The notes: generated by a model not told the origin, from the sequence alone. Shown: positions 1 to 8,733, numbered from the stretch's first letter. The stretch is DNA of 64,000 bases from Marivita geojedonensis (GCF_002115805.1 NZ_JFKC01000006.1:1-64000), one strand, 5' to 3'. Made by a program: numbers and translations.

Positions 1-897
1 CCTGACCCTAACGTCATTTTCGGAGTTGCTGCCGACCTGTTCGTAGATGTCCGACACGTTCGCTGAGCTTTGAGCGAGCCAGGCATTCACATCACCGGCA
101 GTATTCAGATAGTTCTGAATACCGATCTCTGCATAGATATCCGAATACATCTGATCATAAGAGTCGTTTGCCGCGCTGTTCACGCGCGCTTCGAAACTCG
201 CGTTCGATTCCCGGTAGGGGATAATCCCGCGAAACCCGACATCGCGTTCAACGGTAAAGGAATCACGGTCCCCGGTCAGCGAACTCGACACAACGACATC
301 TACGCTGCCGCCGAAAAAGCTCTGGTCATATTCCGCAGTAATAGACGAGGCAATTCTTTGGGTCATTTCGCCGATAATGTCATCGCCGGTTGCAAAGACG
401 CTCAGCAGGAATTCCGCGGCTTCTTTCACCGACTCGTGTATCCCCGCGCCACCCAGTGGGCCATCCTGTACGGCGTTGGCGACCATCATGCGCGCGGCAA
501 TGGCATAGTGCAGCGCACCGAACGCATAGGACAGCGCCTCCATCGGTGCGTTTTCATACGTCGCCGAAACCTGCAATCTGATGTCATTCAGTGCGCTCTG
601 AGACGCAAGAATGGCGTTGTTCGCAAGGACATCGCGCGCCGCGCTGTCTTCGGAGGCGCGGTAAAGAGCGAGGTTGTCGAGCGCGGTATCGGCCTGACCC
701 AGTGACTGAGCAATGCTGACATTGATCACAATCCCAGGCAGGTTTTGCAGGTTCGCCAAATTTGATTTCAGTTGATCCAGATCGCGTTGGCGTTCTTCAT
801 CGCTGTCTGCGGATGCAAAAAACGAATAGATCGAAAGAACGTCAGCAACCAATCCAATTGCGCCAATTGCGGCGACTGCAGCGACGGGTAAGGGCAA
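1..897 (-). CDS. Hypothetical protein, C-terminus beyond left edge
   Basis: An open frame of 299 codons runs leftward to the window edge with no stop, so the gene is partial. I chose TTG at 897 because GGAGAG lies 5 nt upstream of it and no ATG or GTG is close. The product begins with a hydrophobic Ala/Gly/Ile stretch (about residues 3-30, VAAIGAIGLVADVLSIYSFF). This could be a membrane anchor, membrane-inserting helix or poor signal peptide. A long helical, Ala/Asn/Ser-rich segment with few cysteines follows. I recognise no family. Base composition is visibly richer in A+T than the neighbours, which suggests transfer. It diverges from phaR across about 240 bp. A large secreted or pore-forming type protein is possible but unproven. 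Confidence 0.6.
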   Translation of the reverse strand, partial: MPLPVAAVAAIGAIGLVADVLSIYSFFASADSDEERQRDLDQLKSNLANLQNLPGIVINVSIAQSLGQADTALDNLALYRASEDSAARDVLANNAILASQSALNDIRLQVSATYENAPMEALSYAFGALHYAIAARMMVANAVQDGPLGGAGIHESVKEAAEFLLSVFATGDDIIGEMTQRIASSITAEYDQSFFGGSVDVVVSSSLTGDRDSFTVERDVGFRGIIPYRESNASFEARVNSAANDSYDQMYSDIYAEIGIQNYLNTAGDVNAWLAQSSANVSDIYEQVGSNSENDVRVR

Positions 898-1099
898 TGT
901 AACTCTCCAATTGTCCGACGTTCGGTAATCGCTTGAACGCGGTTCGGTGGACGATGGCACAGAAGGATAATTCGATCAACGACTTGTGCGGCATGGCCCA
1001 TTGGGCGCCAATGCCTGAGCGGGACACGCTGACTGGCGGGATTGGGTTTGTGCCGCCCGCTGTCTGTCAGTGCTTTCTTTTTGTGCTGCATGTGCTTAG

Positions 1100-1112
1100 G
1101 CTGCAATGCAGC
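1100..1112 (+). promoter_or_regulatory. PhaR-type operator upstream of phaR
   Basis: A perfect 13-bp inverted repeat GCTGCAATGCAGC sits 28-40 bp before the phaR start. It contains CTGC-N3-GCAG, the arrangement described for PhaR targets in Paracoccus denitrificans. A near copy, GCTGCATGTGC, begins at 1085. The position in front of phaR fits autorepression. The match is seen in the sequence; binding is inferred. Confidence 0.65.
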
Positions 1113-1139
1113 AAAGACATACCGGGGGGAGGGGACACC

Positions 1140-1709
1140 TTGGCCGAAGACAAGAAACCGCTGCTGATCAAGCGCTATGCAAGCCGACGTCTCTACAATA
1201 CTGAAACATCCGACTATGTGACCCTTGAGGACATTGCGAGTTTCATTCGCAGCGGGCGTGAGGTGCAGATCGTCGATCTCAAGTCCGGTGACGATTTGAC
1301 CCGGCAATACCTGTTGCAGATCATCGCCGAGCACGAAAGCCGCGGGGAAAGTGTTCTGCCGACAAACGTTCTGAACGATCTGGTGCGCAGCTACACGACG
1401 CAGGCAACGAGCGCCGTACCGCAGTTTCTGGCGGCAAGCTTTGAAATGTTCCGTGAAAGCCAGTCCAAGTGGATGGAGAACATGAACAAGGCAAACCCCA
1501 TGTCGGGTGTGCCGGGGTTCGAAGCGCTGCAGGCGCAGCAGGAAGCGTTTCTCAAGGCGATGACGGGCGGCATGTCCGGCAATTGGTCGGGTCCGGCCTC
1601 CGATGAAGCGTCGGCCGAGGCCGAAACCCCGTCGGAAAGCGACGATCTGGACGCCATCAAGACGCAATTGGCCGAGCTTCAGAAAAAGCTTTCGAAACTC
1701 GGCAAGTGA
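1140..1709 (+). CDS. phaR: Polyhydroxyalkanoate synthesis repressor PhaR
   Basis: A 189-aa DNA-binding regulator that, in this family, senses PHA granules and represses phasin and phaR expression. The N-terminal PHB accumulation regulatory domain is clear at about residues 9-70 (LIKRYASRRLYNTETSDYVTL). A second conserved block follows at about 75-130 (VLPTNVLNDLVRSY and the FRESQSKWMENM helix). The C-terminus is acidic and ends in a short coiled coil (LDAIKTQLAELQKKLSKL). The start is TTG at 1140, preceded by GGGGGAGGGG; upstream in-frame codons lack the family sequence. A PhaR-type operator lies just upstream. The gene ends base-to-base against the convergent aminotransferase gene. The usual phaC/phaP/phaZ neighbours are absent to the right; the left side is cut by the window or replaced by the unknown gene. 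Confidence 0.93.
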   Translation: MAEDKKPLLIKRYASRRLYNTETSDYVTLEDIASFIRSGREVQIVDLKSGDDLTRQYLLQIIAEHESRGESVLPTNVLNDLVRSYTTQATSAVPQFLAASFEMFRESQSKWMENMNKANPMSGVPGFEALQAQQEAFLKAMTGGMSGNWSGPASDEASAEAETPSESDDLDAIKTQLAELQKKLSKLGK

Positions 1710-2900
1710 TCAGGCCATCGCCTGCACTGCCGGGCGCATGACCTGATCGATGGCGGACAGGATCACGTCCGCCACCCTGTCGCAATCGCTCAGGGTCAGC
1801 CGGGCGGGCAGGCGGCAGTCGCAGGCGCGCGACAGCATCCGGCGCGTTTTGGGAAGATCCGGTGCCGGTCCAAGGAACTCCCAATTCCAGAAAGCACGGG
1901 CGTTATCCGTGCTGCGACCGAACACCTGTATGGACACGCCCATCTCCTTTGCGGCATCGACGAAGGCATCGACATCGCTGTCGGTCATGTCGCAGAGCGA
2001 GAACTGAAGCGAATCCGGCGCGCGCTCTTCCTGCGGCAGAGACGGTGGCACGGTGATCCACGGTGACTGGTTGATCCTGTCAGCCACGTGATCGTGGTTG
2101 CGGCGGCCATCGCGGACGCGGCGGTCAAGCTCGGCCAGTTGCGGACGGATCACCGCCGCCGACAGGTTCGACATACGCAGATTATAAAGCGGCAGCTTAT
2201 TCTGCCACTTCGCAAAGGCGTCGTGCAGGACCGGGTGTTTCTTCCAGTTGTGCTCATAGGCCCCCGACAGGATCACCGCGCGGGCGATCAGGTCCGGATC
2301 GTCAGTCAGAAGGATGCCGCCTTCGCCGGCATTGAGCATCTTGTAGCTTTGGAAGCTGAGGCAGCCGACATGACCCAGCGTTCCGATCCGCTGCCCGTTC
2401 CAAAGCGTGCCCAGCGAATGTGCCGCGTCTTCAATCACCGGAAGGCCACGCGCCTCGGCCAGTCGCAGGATCGCGTCCATGTCGGATGTGTGTCCGCGCA
2501 TATGGCTGATCATCACCGCCTGAACATCGTCCAGCTTCGCCTCGAAATCCTCAAGGTCGATGCGGTAGCTGTCATCCACCTCGCAGAGCACCGGCACGCA
2601 GTCGGCATGCACGATCGAGGACGGGACGGCGGCAAAAGTGAACGCCGGGATCAGAACGCGGGAATCGCGCGGCAGGCCAAGCGCCTTAAGCGACAGGAAC
2701 AGAGCGGCGGAACAGCTGCTGACTGCCAGCGCATATTTCGCCCCCATGAGATCAGCGAACTCCGCTTCCAGAAGCGAGACCGGCGCAGCCTCTGGCGCGG
2801 TGTAACGAAAGAGATCCCCGGAGTTCAGGAGGCGGTCGATTTCCTGCCGCGCCGCTTCGGGGATGGGTTCTGCGTCATGCATGTTCGGGAGGTCTGCCAT
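1710..2900 (-). CDS. DegT/DnrJ/EryC1/StrS family aminotransferase
   Basis: A 396-aa PLP-dependent aminotransferase of fold type I, the class that aminates keto-sugars and related substrates. Visible landmarks: the N-terminal substrate/PLP region (AVSSCSAALFLSLKALGL), the PLP-contacting Asp in VIEDAAHSLGT (about D159), and the Schiff-base lysine in SYKMLNAGEGG (about K187). Length is normal. The ATG at 2900 has GAGG 8 nt upstream and begins MADLPNM; an ATG 15 codons earlier is possible but has weaker support. It lies 93 bp after the FAD oxidoreductase gene on the same strand and may be co-transcribed with the gamma-glutamylation genes. No sugar-nucleotide genes are nearby, so the substrate may be a small amine or keto acid. 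The substrate is not identifiable from sequence. Confidence 0.85.
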   Translation of the reverse strand: MADLPNMHDAEPIPEAARQEIDRLLNSGDLFRYTAPEAAPVSLLEAEFADLMGAKYALAVSSCSAALFLSLKALGLPRDSRVLIPAFTFAAVPSSIVHADCVPVLCEVDDSYRIDLEDFEAKLDDVQAVMISHMRGHTSDMDAILRLAEARGLPVIEDAAHSLGTLWNGQRIGTLGHVGCLSFQSYKMLNAGEGGILLTDDPDLIARAVILSGAYEHNWKKHPVLHDAFAKWQNKLPLYNLRMSNLSAAVIRPQLAELDRRVRDGRRNHDHVADRINQSPWITVPPSLPQEERAPDSLQFSLCDMTDSDVDAFVDAAKEMGVSIQVFGRSTDNARAFWNWEFLGPAPDLPKTRRMLSRACDCRLPARLTLSDCDRVADVILSAIDQVMRPAVQAMA

Positions 2901-2993
2901 ATCCGTGCCTCGTATCTTTCCTTGATCGATCATACGCGCTGTCACAGCCGTATGACAGAGTATGACGGTTCGGGCTGGAAACGGATTGCCGCG

Positions 2994-4298
2994 TCAGATG
3001 CCCAACCGGTCACGCATCGCAAACCATGTCATCGCCAGCGTAAGCAGAGGGGTCCGGAACATGCCTCCACCGGGGAAGGGGGTATGCGGGATGGCATTGT
3101 ATGTCTCGAAACCGTCTGACGTGCCGCGCGTGGCCTCGGCCAGCAGCTTGCCCGCCTGAATGGCCGTGCCGACACCATGGCCGGAATAGCCCGAGGCCGA
3201 CAGCATGTTTGGGCGAACGCGCGCGAGATATGGCATACGTCGGATCGTGATCGCCAGTGTCCCGCCCCAGGCGTAGTCGATCCTGACATCCCTGAGGTGC
3301 GGGTAGATCACGGCCATCCGTTTGCGCACCAGCGCGGGGATGTCCGCAGGGAAGCGATACCCATAGGTTTCGCCGCCGCCGAACAGCAGTCGTCCGTCAT
3401 GGCTCAAACGGAAGTAGTTGACCACAAAGCGGGAATCCGCCACGGCCACATCCCGCGTGAGCACCTTCATCCTGTCTTCGCCCAAGGGCTCGGTGGCGAC
3501 GATGTAGTTATTGATCGGCATCACACGGGCAATCACCTGCCGGTCGAGCCCGCCAAGATACCCGTTACCCGCGAGGATCACCTGATCCGCAATGACATGT
3601 CCCGCATCCGTGCGAACGGTGATCTTGGATCCATGCCGGATGTCATGCACATGGCTGCGCTCGTGGATGCGCGCCCCGGCTTTGGCGGCTGCGTCCGCCA
3701 GTCCAAGCGCCAGACGCAGCGGGTGAAGATGCCCGGCTCCCATATCGAGCGTCCCCCCGATGTAATCGGGAGAGGGGCAGAGCGCATGGAACGCGTCGCG
3801 ATCCAGCGCCTCGATGCGGTCGTAGCCGTAGCGTGTCTGAAGATGCTCTGCGTATTGGTGCAGGTCATCGGCATCCGCAGGCCGGGAGGCTGCCCAGGCG
3901 ACGCCATCCCTGAGATAGCAGTCGAGCCCGTGTCGTGCGACAAGATCGCGGACAAGGGTCTTGGAGTCCTCGCCCAGATCCCAGAGCGCCCGCGCTGCAT
4001 CGGACCCCACCAGCTTTTCCAGTGTGATCTGGTCCTGCCGCTGTCCGGACCCCAGCTGGCCTCCATTGCGCCCGGACGCCCCAAAGCCCACACGGTGCGC
4101 GTCCAGAAGGACCACATCTGCGCCCATTTCGGCCAGATGGAGTGCTGCCGACAGCCCGGTATACCCGGCACCGATGATGCAGACATCGGCGCGGGTTTCA
4201 CCCTGCAGCGGGGCAAAGGGGGGCAACGGGGTCGCTGTCGCGGCGTACCAGCTATCGGGATATGACCCACGGGCGTCATTGCTGAACAACAGATTCAA
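2994..4298 (-). CDS. FAD-dependent amine oxidoreductase (PuuB/OrdL-like)
   Basis: A 434-aa D-amino-acid-oxidase-fold flavoenzyme (DAO/GlpO family). Members of the PuuB/OrdL branch oxidise gamma-glutamyl-amines to aldehydes. The dinucleotide-binding motif IIGAGYTGLSAALHL follows the typical N-terminal SYPDSWYAAT stretch, and FGASGRNGGQ is the characteristic FAD-contact block. The C-terminus retains SGYSGHGVGTAIQAGKLLAE. I favour TTG at 4298 (product begins MNLLFSNDARG) because AGGA lies 7 nt upstream. The frame is open to an in-frame TTG at 4328, but that one lacks a ribosome-binding site and adds a Lys/Glu tail. It lies downstream of two glutamine-synthetase-like genes and an amidotransferase, separated from them by two strong hairpins. 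Confidence 0.85.
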   Translation of the reverse strand: MNLLFSNDARGSYPDSWYAATATPLPPFAPLQGETRADVCIIGAGYTGLSAALHLAEMGADVVLLDAHRVGFGASGRNGGQLGSGQRQDQITLEKLVGSDAARALWDLGEDSKTLVRDLVARHGLDCYLRDGVAWAASRPADADDLHQYAEHLQTRYGYDRIEALDRDAFHALCPSPDYIGGTLDMGAGHLHPLRLALGLADAAAKAGARIHERSHVHDIRHGSKITVRTDAGHVIADQVILAGNGYLGGLDRQVIARVMPINNYIVATEPLGEDRMKVLTRDVAVADSRFVVNYFRLSHDGRLLFGGGETYGYRFPADIPALVRKRMAVIYPHLRDVRIDYAWGGTLAITIRRMPYLARVRPNMLSASGYSGHGVGTAIQAGKLLAEATRGTSDGFETYNAIPHTPFPGGGMFRTPLLTLAMTWFAMRDRLGI

Positions 4299-4342
4299 AG
4301 CGCGGTCCTGTTCTTCTTCTTTTTCCAAATATGCCGGGGAGC

Positions 4343-4391
4343 GCGAGGGGCAGCGCCCCTCGCCCTGGTCGGACCGGCGCAGCCGGTCCGA
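4343..4391. repeat. Two tandem perfect hairpins after the GS-like gene
   Basis: Stem 1 is GCGAGGGGC/GCCCCTCGC (4343-4363) with an AGC loop. Stem 2 is a 10-bp perfect stem at 4369-4378/4382-4391 with loop GCA, built on GGACCGGC/GCCGGTCC. They lie in the 103-bp gap between the ligase stop and the oxidoreductase start, so they may partly terminate or stabilise the mRNA between the two. There is no T-tract, so simple factor-independent termination is uncertain. Confidence 0.6.
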
Positions 4392-4401
4392 AACCCTCGG
4401 A

Positions 4402-5766
4402 TCAGACGTTGAGCAGCAGGTGTTCCCGCTCCCACGGGCTGATCACCTGCAGGAATTCCTCGTATTCCGCCCGCTTCACGATCGAGTAGACGCGGCAGAA
4501 ATCCTCGCCAAGGATCTGGTGCAGATCTTCGGCTTCTTCGAAGACCTGCAAGGCCTGACCCAGAACCTGCGGAATGTCCGGCTCGCCCTCATAGGCGTCC
4601 TTCTTGAGCGGTTTCGACGGCCATTTTTCATTGACCAGACCAAGATAGCCACAGGCCAGAGACGCCGCGATGCCCAGATAGGGGTTGCAGTCCATCCCAG
4701 CCAGACGGTTTTCGACCCGTCGGCTGGCGGGGCCCGACAGCGGGATACGGATGCCCGTGGTGCGGTTGTCGCGGCCCCAGGCAAGGTTGATGGGAGCCGC
4801 ATGTTCCTTCACGTAGCGGCGGTAGCTGTTCACGTAAGGCGCAAGAACCGCAATCGCTGCGGGCGTGTAGGTCTGCAACCCGCCGATGAAGTGGAAGAAC
4901 GCGTCGGTCTCGCCACCTTGCGGCCCGGAAAAGATGTTCCGACCGGTTTCGATATCCATGATCGAATGGTGGATATGCATGGCGCTGCCGGGTTCGTTTT
5001 CGATCGGTTTCGCCATGAAGGTGGCAAAGCAATCGTGGCGCAGGGCTGCTTCGCGGATCAGGCGTTTGAAATAGAACACCTCATCCGCCAGTTTCACCGG
5101 ATCGCCGTGGCGCAGGTTGATCTCGAGTTGACCCGCTCCGCCTTCCTGCGTGATGCCGTCGATCTCGAACCCCTGCGCTTCGGCGAAATCGTAGATGTCG
5201 TCGATGACGGGGCCGAATTCGTCGACCGCGGTCATGGAGTAGGCCTGACGCGCCGCCGCCGGGCGACCCGAGCGACCCATCATCGGTTCGATGGGTTTGG
5301 CCGGATCGAGGTTGCGCGCTGTCAGGTAGAATTCCATCTCGGGCGCGACAACCGGTTCCCAGCCCTGCTTGCGATAGAGCTCGACCACGCGTTTGAGCAC
5401 GTTGCGCGGTGCGTAAGGCACGGGATTGTTCTTGCGGTCATAGGCGTCGTGGATCACCTGAAGCGTCCAGTCGCCGGTCCACGGCGCGGCGGTGGCGGTG
5501 CTCATGTCGGGACGCAGGATCATGTCGCGTTCGATGAAACCGCCATCGTCCTCGTCGGCGGCTTCGCCCCAGTCTCCTGTAATGGTCTGGAAAAAGATCG
5601 AATCCGGCAGGTGGAAATAATCCTGACGCGCGAATTTCGAGGCGGGTACGGCCTTGCCGCGCGCAATGCCGGGCAGGTCCGCAATCACACATTCGACCTC
5701 GTCGAGGCGGCGACCTTCGAGAAAGGCGCGCGCGGGCTCGGGCAGGGCATCGGTCCAGTCGGTCAT
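4402..5766 (-). CDS. Glutamine synthetase family protein (gamma-glutamylamine ligase type)
   Basis: A 454-aa member of the glutamine synthetase superfamily, of the PuuA/GlnT-like length and architecture. It joins glutamate to an amine using ATP. Visible motifs: the metal-binding Glu in PEMEFYL, GGAGQLEINLRHGD, the ammonia/metal-site HIHHS, and the nucleotide/glutamate-site NRTTGIRIP. It lacks the adenylylation-loop Tyr context of housekeeping GlnA, and a second paralogue is encoded nearby. Its ATG overlaps the stop of the upstream amidotransferase gene by 4 nt, so the two are translationally coupled. With the amidotransferase, FAD oxidoreductase and ABC transporter it suggests a Puu-like gamma-glutamylation route. 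The amine (putrescine, ethanolamine or another) cannot be read from the sequence. Confidence 0.88.
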   Translation of the reverse strand: MTDWTDALPEPARAFLEGRRLDEVECVIADLPGIARGKAVPASKFARQDYFHLPDSIFFQTITGDWGEAADEDDGGFIERDMILRPDMSTATAAPWTGDWTLQVIHDAYDRKNNPVPYAPRNVLKRVVELYRKQGWEPVVAPEMEFYLTARNLDPAKPIEPMMGRSGRPAAARQAYSMTAVDEFGPVIDDIYDFAEAQGFEIDGITQEGGAGQLEINLRHGDPVKLADEVFYFKRLIREAALRHDCFATFMAKPIENEPGSAMHIHHSIMDIETGRNIFSGPQGGETDAFFHFIGGLQTYTPAAIAVLAPYVNSYRRYVKEHAAPINLAWGRDNRTTGIRIPLSGPASRRVENRLAGMDCNPYLGIAASLACGYLGLVNEKWPSKPLKKDAYEGEPDIPQVLGQALQVFEEAEDLHQILGEDFCRVYSIVKRAEYEEFLQVISPWEREHLLLNV

Positions 5767-6446
5767 GCGAGGGTTCCTTCGCGGAAGAAATGGGCGAACT
5801 GATCGGCCATGCGGGTATTGTCGAGAGGCTGTCCCATCCGCGACAGCGCGTCCTGCATCCGATCATCGGGCACAACACCCTTGCCCCGAGTCTCGATCAG
5901 CCCCTTGATGAAGTCATCGCCATATTCGGGGTGAGGCTGAACGGTATAGGCTTTGCCGGGGTAAAGCAGGGCGGCATTGGCACAGTGCGTGCCGTATGCC
6001 ACGACCTCTGCGCCTTCGGGCGCATCGATGACCTGATCCTGATGCCAGGCGTTGATCGTCATTTTGTCACCGCCAAAATCGTAGACCTGCTGTCCCACGA
6101 CCCAGCCGCCGGGGTATTTTTCGACTTTCCCGCCGAGGGCCTGCGCGATGATCTGGTGGCCAAAGCAGACACCAATAAGGGGACGGCCCGCGTCGACGAT
6201 ATCGCGGATCAGCTGTTCGAGCGGAGGAATCCAGGGGTGATCCTCATACGCCCCGTGTTTCGATCCGGTGATCAGCCAGCCGTCGGCATCTTCCGGGCCG
6301 TCGGGAAACTCGTTTTCAACCACGCTCCAGCTTTCGAAGGTAAAGCCTTTGTCGGCGAGCAGCCGTTCGAAGAATCCGGGGTACTCACCGAACGTCTCTT
6401 TGAGTTCGTCCGGCGCAAGCCCCGTTTGCAGAATTCCGATTTTCAT
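5763..6446 (-). CDS. Class I glutamine amidotransferase family protein
   Basis: A 227-aa class I amidotransferase-fold protein. The catalytic triad is intact: Cys94 in GVCFGHQ, and His172 and Glu174 in QPHPEYG. It has no fused synthetase domain. In a Puu-like cluster such a protein could hydrolyse a gamma-glutamyl product, but PuuD proper belongs to a different amidotransferase subgroup, so this is inferred from context. It is encoded between two glutamine-synthetase-like genes: 63 bp after one and overlapping the other by 4 nt. The start is the ATG at 6446, which gives the expected MKIGILQTG beta-strand. Confidence 0.85.
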   Translation of the reverse strand: MKIGILQTGLAPDELKETFGEYPGFFERLLADKGFTFESWSVVENEFPDGPEDADGWLITGSKHGAYEDHPWIPPLEQLIRDIVDAGRPLIGVCFGHQIIAQALGGKVEKYPGGWVVGQQVYDFGGDKMTINAWHQDQVIDAPEGAEVVAYGTHCANAALLYPGKAYTVQPHPEYGDDFIKGLIETRGKGVVPDDRMQDALSRMGQPLDNTRMADQFAHFFREGTLA

Positions 6447-6509
6447 GAAGCACCAAGGTGTTTGTGGTCATAAGCTATGCGTTCGATCGCGGCACAGCAA
6501 GGGACGCGC

Positions 6510-7856
6510 CTAAACCGTATCGAGGTATATTTCGACGCGTTCCGCAGGAGTGAGCTCGTCCATGTAGTGGATTTCCTGTTTCTTGGTCAGAACCAGGTTG
6601 CGGATCATGTCTTCGTGGAAGATGCGCGGCATGACGGTGCTTTTTTCGAAAGCGGCAACTGCGCTGGGCCAGTCGGACGGGATCTGCGGCAGGTTCAGCG
6701 CATAGGCGTTGCCCTTGACCGGTGCGGGCGGTTCGGACTGGTCTTCGATGCCCACAAGGGCGGCTCCGAGGATCGCGGCGAGCGTGAGATAAGGATTCAC
6801 ATCTCCGCCCGCAACGCGGTGTTCGATACGCCGGGCGGCTGGATTGCCCGAGGGCACGCGAATGGCCGTCGTGCGGTTCTCATAGGCCCAGGCAATGCCG
6901 GTGGGGGCATGGGATTCCGGAACAAGCCTGTCGTAGCTGTTCATGTGCGGCGCAAACAGCAGGGTGCTGTCAAACATGCCGTTCAGGCATCCCGCTATGG
7001 CGTGGCGCAGGGTGTCGGTGCCCTTGGGGCCGCAGTCGTCAAAGACATTGTCGCCGTTTTCGTCGAGGACCGAAAAATGCGTGTGCATGCCGGACCCGGA
7101 GTAGTCAGGGTAGGGTTTCGCCATGAAGGAGGCGGCAAAGCCGTGCCGGCGCGCGAGCCCCTTCACCAGCATCTTGAAGAGCCAGGCATCATCGGCGGCG
7201 CGCAGTGCATCGTCGGAGTGCATCAGGTTCATTTCGAACTGTCCCAGCCCGGCTTCCGAGATCACCGTGTCGGCGGGAATGTCCATCGCCTCGCAGGCGT
7301 CGTAGAGATCGGTGAAGAAACGGTCGAACTGGTCGATCAGGCGGATCGACAGGATCTCGCCCGCCTTGCGACGCTTGCCCGAACGCGGAGAGGCCGGAAC
7401 CTGCAGGTTCCGCGTGCTGTCGTCGATCAGGAAGAATTCGAGTTCCATGGCCACGATCGGGGTCAGACCCCGGGCCTTGTAGCGCTCGACCACGGCGTTG
7501 AGCGCATGGCGTGGATCGCCTTCGAAAGGCTGGCCATTGTCGCGGAACATCCAGAGAGGCAGAAGCGCACTTGGCGCCTCCAGCCAAGGCATGGGAACAA
7601 ATCCGCGGCCTGTTGGCCAAAGGACGCCATCCGCATCGCCTGCCTCGAAGACAAGCGGGCTGTCGTCGATGTCTTCGCCCCAGATATCGAGGTTCAGGAC
7701 CGAGAGCGGAAATCGTGTGCCGCCGTCGAGCACCTTGTCGGCAAAGCGTGCGGGCACCCGCTTGCCGCGTGCCTGTCCGTTAAGGTCCGAGGCGGCCACA
7801 CGGATTGTGCGAACCTGAGGGTTCTTGCGGAGCCAGTTTCGAATATGCGTGTCCAT
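6510..7856 (-). CDS. Second glutamine synthetase family protein
   Basis: A 448-aa GS-superfamily ligase that is clearly paralogous to the 454-aa protein two genes downstream but diverged. Motifs: AMELEFFLI, GLGQFEMNLMHSDD, metal-site HTHFS and NRTTAIRVP. It has an extra basic insertion (PRSGKRRK) around residues 155-165. Length and motif spacing match gamma-glutamylamide ligases rather than nitrogen-assimilating GlnA. It is the first gene after the ABC permeases. Its 70-bp upstream gap carries a 14-bp palindrome shared with the transporter operon promoter, so it probably has its own regulated promoter. Two ligases in one cluster may differ in amine specificity. Confidence 0.87.
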   Translation of the reverse strand: MDTHIRNWLRKNPQVRTIRVAASDLNGQARGKRVPARFADKVLDGGTRFPLSVLNLDIWGEDIDDSPLVFEAGDADGVLWPTGRGFVPMPWLEAPSALLPLWMFRDNGQPFEGDPRHALNAVVERYKARGLTPIVAMELEFFLIDDSTRNLQVPASPRSGKRRKAGEILSIRLIDQFDRFFTDLYDACEAMDIPADTVISEAGLGQFEMNLMHSDDALRAADDAWLFKMLVKGLARRHGFAASFMAKPYPDYSGSGMHTHFSVLDENGDNVFDDCGPKGTDTLRHAIAGCLNGMFDSTLLFAPHMNSYDRLVPESHAPTGIAWAYENRTTAIRVPSGNPAARRIEHRVAGGDVNPYLTLAAILGAALVGIEDQSEPPAPVKGNAYALNLPQIPSDWPSAVAAFEKSTVMPRIFHEDMIRNLVLTKKQEIHYMDELTPAERVEIYLDTV

Positions 7857-7873
7857 CGGAGCGCCGTATTAAT

Positions 7874-7887
7874 AATTTGATCAAATT
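7874..7887. promoter_or_regulatory. 14-bp palindrome, candidate operator 1
   Basis: AATTTGATCAAATT is a perfect palindrome centred about 24 bp upstream of the ATG of the 448-aa GS-like gene, next to an AT-rich TATTAATAA stretch. The TTTGATCAAA core recurs at almost the same distance before the start of the ABC transporter operon (11338-11347). The position would block or overlap a promoter. The regulator is unknown; no regulator gene is in this cluster. Confidence 0.6.
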
Positions 7888-7926
7888 CAGAGATAGGCGG
7901 GGCGACCGCGCCTTAGCAAGTGAAAT

Positions 7927-8733
7927 TCACCGAATGACGTTCAGTTTCAGCTTCATCTTGCCTCGAACGTCCTGTGGAAGGTGACGATTCAGGCGTCGAT
8001 TGATCAAACCGAAGAGGCTGATGATCAACAGCGTCAGAATAATGAAGTAGAAGGCAAGGATCGGATAGGGGACGAACGGGTTGAAGGTCTTGTCGGCGAA
8101 GAAATTCGCGTAGTAGAGCGCATCCCCCCGTTGCTGCCATGCCGGGAAGCCCGAGAAATAGACCAGCGTCGTGGCATGAAAGAGGAAGATCGCCTCGTTT
8201 GTGTAAGCTGGCCAGGCAAGACGCAGCATGGTTGGCCACGTGATCCGCCGGAATCGCGACCAGCCTGACATGCCATAGGCGTCGGCGGCCTCGATATCGC
8301 CTTTTGGGACAGATTGCAGTGCGCCATAGAAGATCTCGCCGGAATAGGCGGCGGTGTTCAGAAACAGCACGATCAGGGCGCCCAGCCACGCCGAGGTGAA
8401 CGGGTTGAAAAACGGCGAGATCGGTTTGAGCGTGAGGAAGAGGAAGTAGGCAAAGAAGAACTGGATGAAGAGCGGCGACCCGCGGAAGAGGAAGATGAAC
8501 CAGGCGCTGGCCTTTTGCAGCACCGGGTTCGTCGATGCCTTGCCCAGGGCTACGGCGGTGGCCAGAAAGAACCCCGAACACAGCGCCAGCACGCCGAAAT
8601 AGATGTTCCAGATCATGCCCGAGCCGATCAGGGTAAACTGCTGGCAAAGCGTATAGCCTTCACGCGGCAGCACCCGTTCACCGATGCCGATGGAGCGCAG
8701 GCCGTAGTCGGCGATGGTTTCCCAGCAGCTCAT
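7927..8733 (-). CDS. Polar amino-acid ABC transporter permease (HisM-type)
   Basis: A 268-aa inner-membrane permease of the polar amino-acid (PAAT) ABC family. It has several predicted membrane segments. The cytoplasmic EAA loop that docks on the ATPase is visible at about residues 145-175 (GDIEAADAYGMSGWSRFRRI). FIFLFRGSPLFIQ is the conserved family block. Its ATG overlaps the stop of the partner permease by 4 nt. The C-terminus is a basic tail. It pairs with the next permease as a heterodimer. The substrate is probably a basic or modified amino acid or amine feeding the adjacent gamma-glutamylation enzymes; that is inferred from context only. Confidence 0.9.
   Translation of the reverse strand: MSCWETIADYGLRSIGIGERVLPREGYTLCQQFTLIGSGMIWNIYFGVLALCSGFFLATAVALGKASTNPVLQKASAWFIFLFRGSPLFIQFFFAYFLFLTLKPISPFFNPFTSAWLGALIVLFLNTAAYSGEIFYGALQSVPKGDIEAADAYGMSGWSRFRRITWPTMLRLAWPAYTNEAIFLFHATTLVYFSGFPAWQQRGDALYYANFFADKTFNPFVPYPILAFYFIILTLLIISLFGLINRRLNRHLPQDVRGKMKLKLNVIR

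Noticed and set aside
70-705. 211-aa plus-strand ORF at the left end
   Set aside because: The minus-strand frame is open over the full 897 bp with a ribosome-binding site, while this frame has neither start signal nor recognisable protein.
768-1667. Long minus-strand ORF opposite phaR
   Set aside because: It covers phaR, whose family match and ribosome-binding site are clear, and its Arg/His/Cys-rich translation looks like a shadow frame.
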